Position numbers and translations under genes: made by a program. Positions 1 to 7,869 of a stretch of DNA of 8,657 bases are shown here, piece by piece. The DNA comes from Alphaproteobacteria bacterium (GTDB taxonomy: Bacteria > Pseudomonadota > Alphaproteobacteria > Elsterales > Elsteraceae). The notes beneath the pieces were generated by a model. The model was given only the letters and a program-made list of their open reading frames with translations. It had not been told where the DNA came from and did no database searches. The stretch lies in assembly GCA_013297545.1 (NCBI GenBank), contig JAAFHH010000103.1:1-8657 (forward strand), given 5' to 3'. Each line of letters begins with the position of its first letter. Within the stretch, counting starts at the first letter, position 1.

Positions 1-282
1 GGTGCCGCGTGCCTCTAGGATGTCCGCGATCTTGCCCATGGTGATGGCGGCGGATCGGACATCGCCCAGCTGGCGATAGACCGGGAGTTCTTCCTCCTCG
101 CGGATGCGCATGGCCTCATCGAGGGTGCCGCGTGCCTCTAGGATGTCCGCGATCTTGCCCATGGCGAAGGCGCGGTCCTGCGCCATGGCATGCGCCTGGA
201 ACAGGGTGGCGGCGCGGGTTGCGTACTCCATTGCTGTGTCTGGTCGGCCCTCTCGGGCCTCCATGTCTGCAAGGCGTAGGAA
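1..282 (-). repeat. Tandem ~41-residue TPR-like coding repeats
   Basis: This is the 3' visible end of the CHAT-NTPase-TPR gene. Positions 1-41 are identical to positions 124-164, an offset of 123 bases or exactly 41 codons. Both copies encode MGKIADILEARGT (residues 916-928 and 957-969). Residues 916-956 form one full unit and 957-969 begin the next, cut by the window edge. A diverged unit precedes them (about residues 876-915; RLADMEAREGRPDTAME). The pattern of small and large hydrophobics with conserved G and D-A positions fits TPR helices of the ~42-residue kinesin-light-chain type. Identity at DNA level, including wobble positions, points to recent duplication. The number of units to the left is unknown. 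Confidence 0.88.
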
Positions 283-2907
283 CACGCTGGCTTCCTGCGG
301 AGAGCCAGCAGCCACAGCGGCCTTCGCCTGTTCGAGCCAAGCGCGTGAGGAGTGAGCATCGCCGGTCAGCTGTGCCACGTCGGCTGCTGACAGCAGCAAC
401 TCGGTAGAAGGCGTCCCGCCAAGCGGGGCAAGTGCCGCCATGATCCGCCGCGTCAGTGCCATGGCGGCTGGCGGCATGTGGGCTGACCAACGCAGCCAGC
501 GCACGGCCCTGGCGCCGGCCGCATTCAAGAGATCTGCGTCGGTGCCGGCCGTGAGCGCGATTTCTGCTGCATGCCGGCTGCGGCGGTCGTTCGGGAAATC
601 GCCATCCTGGTCGCACCAGGCGGCTGCAAGTGCGGGCAAGGCCGCGGCGGCGAGCGGGGCTTTGTCGCTTGTCGCGAGGTCCGGCACCAGCCGCCCGGGC
701 AAAGCGCCGACAGCAGCGTGCGGGTGTTTGTCGATGGTGCCCACATCATCCAGGAGGGCAAGGGCGATCAAGCGCTTGGCAGCGGCGCCGGGTTCGGCAA
801 CGCCGTAGGCGGCGGCAGCGGCGGTCAATGCGGTTATGGGGAACGGTGCTTCTTCTTCGAACAGTTTGGCCGCGGTCAGGGTACGGCGTTCATCGTCGGT
901 CAGCGCATCACGGTAGGTTTTCAGCGAGAGGCGCCGGAAGTGGAGGGCAAGGGCGTTGTCCGGATCACCTGCCTCACCCTCCGCGATGATGCTGGCCGCG
1001 ACAGCATCAAGCGGGCTGCTGGCATAATACGCTTCGATCTTGGCGATCGCCGCTTCGGCAGCGGTGGTTTCCCCCGCCAGGATTGGGCGGGTCAGCAAGT
1101 CCTGCAAGCCGGGGTTGCCGCGGGCGGCTGCGATGGCGCGAGCGGACACAGCCATACTGGCGTCGGTGAGTGAGGCGGCAGGGGTCAGGCGGGCAGCGGC
1201 CCAGAACTGCTTTTCGCCGGTTTTCTGGTCGAACGCGCGCAGTTGAATCCGCGCGAGGCCCTTCGTGAAGTCGCCGCCTTTGCCATCGGGGACCGTGATG
1301 TCATAGCGGCTGGTGAACAGCACGCGCGACCGGCTGCCTGTGTCGGTGATCGCTTTCTGGAACGCCCGCAGCACGCAGCTGATCGCCGTGTAGTACTCAT
1401 CCTGCACAAGGCTCAAGTCCTGGCCTGGCGTGGGTGGTTGCAACACTCGTTCCAGGTCATCAATGATCAGCAGGATTGGGTGATCGAACAGATAGTCGGT
1501 CAGTGCGACTTCGATGGCGCTTGCCAGGCCGCCAGGATTATTCACCAACCCTTGGTATTGGCTGTTGAGCCAGACGTCACGCGTGCTGGCCGGTATCGCG
1601 GCGGCGATTTGTTCGGCGATACTCGGCGCATCGTAGCGGCCAAACACCACGACGGGGTGGAGGCGAACGCGCGAAGTGAGGCGCGCCGCCAGGCTCGACT
1701 TGCCGACGGCGCCGAGGCCGTAGACCAGCACGCTCTGCTGTGCCTCAAACGCCCGGATCGCGCGTTGCAGATCGCGCCGCCGGCCGACGAACAGGGCGCG
1801 GCTGGCGACTGGTCGCTCGTGGCGGTCTGGATCGAGGAATTCAGGCGCCACCGCCGGGCGCTTGCGCCGCGGCATGCCGGTTCGGGTCAGTGCGCCACCG
1901 CCCTGCGGTCCGGCGTAGACGCGGGCGAGGTGCCAGTGCCGGCTGATCACTGTGGTGTTCACATCGCCCTGCCACAGCAGCTTGCGGGCGGCCGCAGCGG
2001 CGTCGGTGACCGAGGCGCCTTCGCTCAAGCGTTTGTAAAGTTCCGTCGCGAACTCGCGCGCGGCGCCGTCGTAGACCGAGCCATCCCACCCGATCACGGT
2101 TGGCACCTGCTGTACTAGCTGGCGCACCAGGGATGGCACGTAGCTGTTCGCCCCTCTCGCTGCCGTCAGGCAGGCGGACACCACGATAAGAGGCGGGGGG
2201 TTGGGCCCGAGTTCGCCCATCAGCCTGGCTGCGGGCACGGCGTCGGCGGCGCCGGTGTCTTGTTCCAATTCAAGCACCGGCACCCCTTGGCTGGTGAACC
2301 CACCGTGACAGGTGAGGTGCAACACCTCAAACGGGCCATCGTCAGAGGTTAGCCTGATGTTCAGCCCTTCGAGGGAGCCGCTTTCCTCCACCACCAACTG
2401 CACGCGGTCTTGGCGTTCGGTGGCCTTTAGGATTCCGGCTTCTTCTTGTTCGTAGTCCAAGGTATCGCCGCCCTCCGGTGCGGCGGCCATGAACAGCACC
2501 TTGAGGTCAGAGTGCTGGGGCGGGATTGGCGGCTTCGGCTTGCCAATCCGCCGCAGCACGCTGAAGCCGCTCATGGTTGCGACCAGCGGCCCATTGTCCG
2601 TCGCCAGCACTTCCCACGGCGCATCCAGCAACAGCGTCGCGTCAGCCGAGGGCGCGGGATCAACCTGCACCTCCAGCGCCAGCGTTCCGGTGCTATTGAT
2701 CCAGTTGGTCACCCATCTTTGGTTCAGCGCCGCCACCATCTCCCGCCCGATGGCGAGCAATGCTGCCGTATCCTCCGGCACGCGGTCATAGCGCGCCGCC
2801 CAGTCCTGCAGCTTCGGCCGCAGGGTGGCGAGTGGGATTCGATCTTCCGCCCCGTCATGCCAGCACAGCACGTCGGTACCGATCAGGCTGATGATTGCCG
2901 CACCCAT
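1..2907 (-). CDS. CHAT (caspase-like) - STAND NTPase - TPR protein, 3' end off the window
   Basis: Seen: the minus-strand frame from ATG at 2907 stays open to position 1 (969 codons, no stop), so the C-terminus lies outside. Residues ~60-325 look like a CHAT protease domain. They carry the PWE motif (97-99), a HLTCHGG motif with candidate catalytic His201, and VVSACLTA with candidate nucleophile Cys246. After a linker comes FVGRRRDL (373-380) and a P-loop NTPase: Walker A GLGAVGKS (397-404), Walker B ILLIIDD (478-484), a VLFTSR sensor-like motif (529-534), and a probable winged helix near 665-730 (LTDDERR). An alanine-rich helical region leads into TPR-like repeats from ~850. Known: CHAT domains are caspase-like cysteine proteases; STAND proteins join an effector, an NTPase switch and a repeat sensor. 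Inferred: a cytosolic signal-gated protease, possibly in defence or programmed cell death. Its substrate and trigger are unknown. GGGGGAG lies 7 bases before the ATG, and the preceding lipoprotein gene ends 14 bases upstream, so the two are probably cotranscribed. Domain calls are strong; biological role is uncertain. Confidence 0.9.
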   Translation of the reverse strand, partial: MGAAIISLIGTDVLCWHDGAEDRIPLATLRPKLQDWAARYDRVPEDTAALLAIGREMVAALNQRWVTNWINSTGTLALEVQVDPAPSADATLLLDAPWEVLATDNGPLVATMSGFSVLRRIGKPKPPIPPQHSDLKVLFMAAAPEGGDTLDYEQEEAGILKATERQDRVQLVVEESGSLEGLNIRLTSDDGPFEVLHLTCHGGFTSQGVPVLELEQDTGAADAVPAARLMGELGPNPPPLIVVSACLTAARGANSYVPSLVRQLVQQVPTVIGWDGSVYDGAAREFATELYKRLSEGASVTDAAAAARKLLWQGDVNTTVISRHWHLARVYAGPQGGGALTRTGMPRRKRPAVAPEFLDPDRHERPVASRALFVGRRRDLQRAIRAFEAQQSVLVYGLGAVGKSSLAARLTSRVRLHPVVVFGRYDAPSIAEQIAAAIPASTRDVWLNSQYQGLVNNPGGLASAIEVALTDYLFDHPILLIIDDLERVLQPPTPGQDLSLVQDEYYTAISCVLRAFQKAITDTGSRSRVLFTSRYDITVPDGKGGDFTKGLARIQLRAFDQKTGEKQFWAAARLTPAASLTDASMAVSARAIAAARGNPGLQDLLTRPILAGETTAAEAAIAKIEAYYASSPLDAVAASIIAEGEAGDPDNALALHFRRLSLKTYRDALTDDERRTLTAAKLFEEEAPFPITALTAAAAAYGVAEPGAAAKRLIALALLDDVGTIDKHPHAAVGALPGRLVPDLATSDKAPLAAAALPALAAAWCDQDGDFPNDRRSRHAAEIALTAGTDADLLNAAGARAVRWLRWSAHMPPAAMALTRRIMAALAPLGGTPSTELLLSAADVAQLTGDAHSSRAWLEQAKAAVAAGSPQEASVFLRLADMEAREGRPDTAMEYATRAATLFQAHAMAQDRAFAMGKIADILEARGTLDEAMRIREEEELPVYRQLGDVRSAAITMGKIADILEARGT

Positions 2908-2921
2908 GATGTCGCTCCCCC
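2908..2921 (-). promoter_or_regulatory. Intergenic spacer with Shine-Dalgarno for the CHAT gene
   Basis: Between the lipoprotein stop TAG (2922-2924) and the CHAT-gene ATG (2905-2907) are only 14 bases. On the minus strand they read GGGGGAG (2921-2915), then the 7-base spacer CGACATC. The purine-rich run is a good ribosome binding site at normal distance and fixes this ATG as the start. The short gap leaves no room for a separate promoter or terminator, which supports cotranscription. Confidence 0.75.
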
Positions 2922-4193
2922 CTACCGCCCCGGCATCACCGCATCCGCCCGGCACGAGGCATCGCGCCGTCCATCTTCCAGAAACACCCGAATACAGGTC
3001 GCGTAGTCGGCCGCGAGCGCCCAGCCACTGCCCGCGCCATGGCCGTTGAACCGGTTGGTGTCCGCTGGCACGATCGAGAGGTAGGGGATGCCTTTGGTCG
3101 GAAACACCTCGCGGGCGTGCTGGTGCGATTCGCGCGCGAATTGGGCGAGCTCGTCGCCGGCAAAGCCGATCTGCACCACGCGCGCCCTGGTGTTCAGGCC
3201 GTTGACGAAGGTGCGCCAGTTGTCGAGGCGACCCTGGCTGTCGGCCTGGGTGCCGGAAGCGCCCATGTTCAGCGGGTCGAGCCGCCGGCCGGCCAGTACA
3301 GGAATGGAACCGGCGACCGAGATCACGCCGTCGATCATGCCGCCATTCGGCCAGCTGAGCAGCGACAACGCGAGCGAGCCGCCAAGCGATTGGCCGGCCA
3401 GCACGATCTTCTTATAGCCCGCCTGCTTCAGCAGGGGCAGGCGGCGGTGGTAGTGGGTGACCGTGCTGTCCCAGAGGTCGAGGGCCGGGTCGCGGTCGAA
3501 GCGCAGGATGTCCCAGCCCTCGCGGTTGAGCGCCATGACGACGGGGAACGGCGCGCCGAAGCGCTGTTCGCGGTTCATCCCGGCAAAGCCGTGCGACCAG
3601 ATGATCACGCCCTTTGCACGCTCTGGTCCCCACAAGATTGCGGCATTGCTGGCGTAGCTCGGGTTGCCCGCCACCACTTGGGGGGCGAAGGCTTGGGTGC
3701 GCGTCAGCACAAACGGGCCGACCCCCCAGACTGCGCCTTCGCGCTCGGCTGCTGTCGCCGGATCAACCGGGCGGTTGAGATCGCGCGAGACAGTGTTATC
3801 GACTGCGATCACCACGCAGGGGGCTTGTAGGTTGCGCCGTGTGCGGTTGGCGTCACAATCGGTTTTGGCGATTTCTACCGCGCGCGCGATGCCCGTTGAC
3901 GACGTGCCACCGCCAACCGCGCCATCTGCAGATGCCATCAGCACGCGGTTGTAGCCGACCAGCTGGAACCAGCCCTGATACACCCGCTCCACGTCCGCGA
4001 AGGTGGCGTTGCCCGGAAACAGCGGCTGGCGCAGCGCAGCCGCGCGCGCTTGTTCCGACGCCAGCAGGCTCGCCGGCGGCGGGGCAGCCGTCACATTCAC
4101 TTCCGGCGAGACATTGCCGAACTCAACACCCTGCACACAGCCGGCAACCGCCAAGCCAAGGGACACTGCAACCAGATGCCGAACCGACGCCAT
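2922..4193 (-). CDS. Secreted lipoprotein with alpha/beta-hydrolase domain
   Basis: 423 residues when started at the second of two in-frame ATGs (4193), because GGGAGG lies 6 bases before it; the ATG at 4199 directly abuts that site. Residues 1-19 form a lipoprotein signal peptide: a short Arg/His-containing n-region, a hydrophobic stretch, then lipobox VAGC with Cys19 as acylation site. The +2 Val does not match the Asp retention signal known in E. coli, so outer-membrane anchoring is plausible. The alpha/beta-hydrolase part runs from about residue 185: HGFAGMN as oxyanion-hole region, GQSLGGS as nucleophile elbow (Ser269), FAGDE with Asp347 as candidate acid, and NGHGAGSG with His385 as candidate base. 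The preceding ~60-160 region has two Cys (113, 126), and the C-terminus another two (400, 414), compatible with disulfides in the periplasm. Esterase, lipase or peptidase are all possible; the substrate is unknown. It sits between the RraA gene and the CHAT gene. Confidence 0.88.
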   Translation of the reverse strand: MASVRHLVAVSLGLAVAGCVQGVEFGNVSPEVNVTAAPPPASLLASEQARAAALRQPLFPGNATFADVERVYQGWFQLVGYNRVLMASADGAVGGGTSSTGIARAVEIAKTDCDANRTRRNLQAPCVVIAVDNTVSRDLNRPVDPATAAEREGAVWGVGPFVLTRTQAFAPQVVAGNPSYASNAAILWGPERAKGVIIWSHGFAGMNREQRFGAPFPVVMALNREGWDILRFDRDPALDLWDSTVTHYHRRLPLLKQAGYKKIVLAGQSLGGSLALSLLSWPNGGMIDGVISVAGSIPVLAGRRLDPLNMGASGTQADSQGRLDNWRTFVNGLNTRARVVQIGFAGDELAQFARESHQHAREVFPTKGIPYLSIVPADTNRFNGHGAGSGWALAADYATCIRVFLEDGRRDASCRADAVMPGR

Positions 4194-4199
4194 GATCAT

Positions 4200-4205
4200 C
4201 CTCCC
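4200..4205 (-). promoter_or_regulatory. Shine-Dalgarno GGGAGG that decides the lipoprotein start
   Basis: On the minus strand GGGAGG is followed directly by ATGATCATG. Spacing is 0 to the first ATG (4199) and 6 bases to the second (4193). Ribosomes need about 5-9 bases, so the second ATG is the probable start. This removes two residues (Met-Ile) from the longest reading and leaves the signal peptide unaffected. Confidence 0.75.
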
Positions 4206-4216
4206 ACTGATGTGGG
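4203..4216 (-). promoter_or_regulatory. Small hairpin overlapping the lipoprotein ribosome binding site
   Basis: The minus strand reads CCCAC-ATCA-GTGGG, a perfect 5-bp stem (4 G-C, 1 A-T) with a 4-base loop. The right arm contains the first GGG of the GGGAGG ribosome binding site, so folding would partly mask it. It lies in the 54-base gap between the RraA stop and the lipoprotein ATG. No U-tract follows, so it is not a classical intrinsic terminator. A regulatory effect is inference, and such a short stem may arise by chance. Confidence 0.3.
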
Positions 4217-4247
4217 CGGGAGTGTAGGGCGATGGTGTGCGGCCCCG

Positions 4248-4955
4248 CTACCCCTGGCTTGCGCGCCAGGCGGCGTAGTCTGCCTTGGTTGCGTCGTTGG
4301 GTGGATAGAGGCCGAAGATGCCCTGGCCGCCGCGCACACGCTCAATCACGAAGCGCTCGAAGGCTTCTTGGTCGACGGCTTCGGCGGCAACGGCTTCGGC
4401 GAGTTCGGCTGGGATGCACACCACCCCTTCGCCATCGCCCACCATGATGTCGCCAGGGTAGATCGGCACGCCGCCGCAGCCGATCGCCACGTTGATGTCG
4501 ACCGCGTGGTGTTTGATCAGGTTGGTCGGGGCCGAGGGTGCCCGGGTGTAGCAGGGGATCGCCATGTCCGCGATTTCGTAGCTGTCGCGCAGGCCGCCGT
4601 CGGTCACCACACCAGCCGCACCGCGCACCATCATGCGGGTGACCAGGATCGAGCCAGCCGACGCGGCCGACGCATCGCCGCGGCAATCCATCACCAGCAC
4701 ATGGCCCGCCGGGATATCTTCGACCGCACGGCGCTGCGGGTGGGCCGTGCCGGCGAACACGCCGATGTGGTCGAGGTCTTCGCGCGCGGGGATGTAGCGC
4801 AAGGTAAACGCTTCACCCACCATGTTCGGCCGCCCGCGCGCCAAGGGCTGTACGCCTTGCAGGTAGACGTTGCGCAGGCCCTTCTTGAACAGAATGGTAG
4901 TCAAGGTTGCGGTTGAGGACTTGGCGAGGATGGCACGGGCGGTATCAGAGAGCAT
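4248..4955 (-). CDS. RraA/HMG-aldolase family protein, probable keto-acid aldolase or decarboxylase
   Basis: 235 residues, typical for the family once called 'demethylmenaquinone methyltransferase' or RraA. The hallmark GGLRD is at 120-124, giving Arg123 and Asp124. These match the residues described for the 4-hydroxy-4-methyl-2-oxoglutarate / 4-carboxy-4-hydroxy-2-oxoadipate aldolases, where Arg binds substrate and Asp helps hold the divalent metal. The central GDASAASAG (93-101) fits the substrate-binding loop. GCGGVPIYPGD (159-169) and VGDGEGVVCIP (172-182) are conserved core strands, followed by a helical C-terminal tail. It is cytosolic by lack of a signal peptide. The gene directly follows the dehydratase gene: GAGAGG (4966-4961) overlaps that gene's TGA and sits 5 bases before this ATG, so translation is probably coupled. 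Inferred role: cleaving or decarboxylating the 2-keto-3-deoxy acid made by the dehydratase. RNase E regulation is less likely in this context. Confidence 0.88.
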   Translation of the reverse strand: MLSDTARAILAKSSTATLTTILFKKGLRNVYLQGVQPLARGRPNMVGEAFTLRYIPAREDLDHIGVFAGTAHPQRRAVEDIPAGHVLVMDCRGDASAASAGSILVTRMMVRGAAGVVTDGGLRDSYEIADMAIPCYTRAPSAPTNLIKHHAVDINVAIGCGGVPIYPGDIMVGDGEGVVCIPAELAEAVAAEAVDQEAFERFVIERVRGGQGIFGLYPPNDATKADYAAWRASQG

Positions 4956-4960
4956 GGGGA

Positions 4961-4966
4961 CCTCTC
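4961..4966 (-). promoter_or_regulatory. Shine-Dalgarno overlapping the dehydratase stop codon
   Basis: GAGAGG shares two bases with the dehydratase TGA (4967-4965) and is 5 bases from the RraA-family ATG at 4955. Ribosomes ending the dehydratase would be placed on the next start, which suggests coupled, balanced synthesis of the two enzymes. Confidence 0.7.
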
Positions 4967-6185
4967 AAGCGGTGAAGTAGCGGGCGCGTTTCAGCCGGGT
5001 TTGCACGTAGACGTGCTCAGCATCGGTGCCGTCGGCGTAGGAGCCACTGCCCGCGATGCCGGGGTTTGAGACGTTGCACTCGGATGGATATTCAGCGACG
5101 AACGCCTCGTCGATGTCGCAGCCGAGGCCGGGGGCGTCGGGCACCGTGAGGAAGCCGTTGTGTTGGATCGGATGCGGGATGATCGTGCGGGCACGGCCCG
5201 GCCAGTCATTCTCAATGCGTTCCAGCATCAGCGCATTCGGGATCGCGGCCATCAGGTGGAGCGCTGCGTATTCCGCAACCGGCCCGAGGGAGCCGGAGTG
5301 CGGCGCCATCATGATGTGGTGCGCCTCCGCCATCGCGGCGATCTTCTTCATCTGGGTGATGCCGCCGGCGCGGCCAGTATCGGGCTGTGCCACATCCACC
5401 AGTTCCTGTTCGATCAACTCGCGCAAGCCCCAGATCGTCGCCATCCGCTCGCCAGCCGCGAGCGGGATATTGGTGCTGTTGCGCAGACGCTGGTAGCCGG
5501 CCAAGTTTTCCGGCGCGATCGGGTCTTCGATCCAGGTCAAATGATAGGGCTCCAGCGCGCGGGCGAGGGAGACGGCATCCCCCGGCGTCATCCAGGGGGG
5601 CCCGTGCATGTCGATCATCAGGTCGATGTCTGGGCCAATGGCGTCCCGGATCGCCGCCACCTTGGCAACCGGGCTTGAGACGCCGCCACACTTCAGCGCC
5701 GTGATCCCTTGCGCCACCAAGCCCTTGGCGACCTCGGGCGTGTTGGCGTGGGCGTAGATGCGGATCTGGTTGCGCAGCTTGCCGCCGAGCAGGTTCCACA
5801 CTGGCGTGTTCAAGGCTTTGCCCTTGATGTCCCACAGCGCCATGTCGATGCCGGTCATCGCACCGCCACCGACCGTGCCGGTCATGCCGTGGCCCATGAT
5901 CGCGGTCATCATCTTTTGCCACAGGTGTTCGATGTGAGTCGGGTCTTCGCCGACCAGCACGTTCGCGAGGTCGTTTACCGCGGTTTCAATCACCCGCGGC
6001 CAGCCTGAACACTCGCCAATGCCGGTGATGCCGGCGTCGGTGTAGACCTTGACGAACAGCCAGTTGCGCGTGCCGGTCAGGCCCTTCGATCCAGCGCGCG
6101 TGCCGAACGATCCGTCGGACGCCCAGCCCTTCAGGTTCGGCGCATCGACTTGCATCAAGAAGGTGCGGATGCCGGTGATCTTCAT
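4965..6185 (-). CDS. Enolase-superfamily acid-sugar dehydratase, galactonate-dehydratase type
   Basis: 406 residues with the two-part mandelate racemase/muconate lactonizing enzyme layout. An N-terminal capping domain (1-~125) contains the flexible-loop region near residues 17-40. The barrel follows, with metal ligands Asp192 (IDMHG), Glu220 (WIEDP) and Glu246 (AAGER). His194, two residues after Asp192, and His296 (MMAPHSGSLGP), paired with Asp269 (QPDTGRAGG), match the two-histidine chemistry known for D-galactonate and D-mannonate dehydratases. Glu322 (MLERIEND) is at the usual end-of-barrel position. Family knowledge: Mg2+-dependent abstraction of the proton alpha to a carboxylate and loss of water, giving a 2-keto-3-deoxy sugar acid. 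DMHGPP differs from the DFHGR I recall for DgoD, so galactonate should not be assumed as the substrate. The ATG lies 10 bases after the ABC ATPase stop, with only a weak AGGTG before it. Confidence 0.88.
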   Translation of the reverse strand: MKITGIRTFLMQVDAPNLKGWASDGSFGTRAGSKGLTGTRNWLFVKVYTDAGITGIGECSGWPRVIETAVNDLANVLVGEDPTHIEHLWQKMMTAIMGHGMTGTVGGGAMTGIDMALWDIKGKALNTPVWNLLGGKLRNQIRIYAHANTPEVAKGLVAQGITALKCGGVSSPVAKVAAIRDAIGPDIDLMIDMHGPPWMTPGDAVSLARALEPYHLTWIEDPIAPENLAGYQRLRNSTNIPLAAGERMATIWGLRELIEQELVDVAQPDTGRAGGITQMKKIAAMAEAHHIMMAPHSGSLGPVAEYAALHLMAAIPNALMLERIENDWPGRARTIIPHPIQHNGFLTVPDAPGLGCDIDEAFVAEYPSECNVSNPGIAGSGSYADGTDAEHVYVQTRLKRARYFTA

Positions 6186-6195
6186 GGGAGCGCAC

Positions 6196-7869
<1,674 letters not shown>

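Noticed and set aside
1..164. Two identical 41-base copies as a CRISPR array
   Set aside because: Only two copies are visible and the 82-base interval is coding. The 123-base period is exactly 41 codons and in frame, so these are protein repeats.
116..616. Minus-strand open frame of 166 codons
   Set aside because: It is in a different frame from the long CHAT-NTPase-TPR reading and is Arg/Pro/Gly-rich without a domain. The TPR frame is better supported.
1243..2118. Plus-strand open frame of 291 codons
   Set aside because: It is antisense to the CHAT-NTPase gene, opposite the Walker A and Walker B region, and has no recognisable motif. The minus-strand frame explains the sequence.
4197..4199. 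First ATG at 4199 as the lipoprotein start
   Set aside because: GGGAGG directly abuts it, leaving no spacing. The ATG at 4193 has 6-base spacing.
4206..4247. Promoter in the largest intergenic gap
   Set aside because: TACACT resembles a -10 box at four of six positions, but no matching -35 lies at the right distance.
3039..4916. Plus-strand open frames 3039-3830 and 4050-4916
   Set aside because: Both are antisense to the lipoprotein and RraA-family genes, with no motif and with compositional bias typical of shadows.
4248..4955. Annotation as RNase E regulator or menaquinone methyltransferase
   Set aside because: These are inherited family names. Arg123/Asp124 and the coupling to a sugar-acid dehydratase favour an aldolase or decarboxylase.
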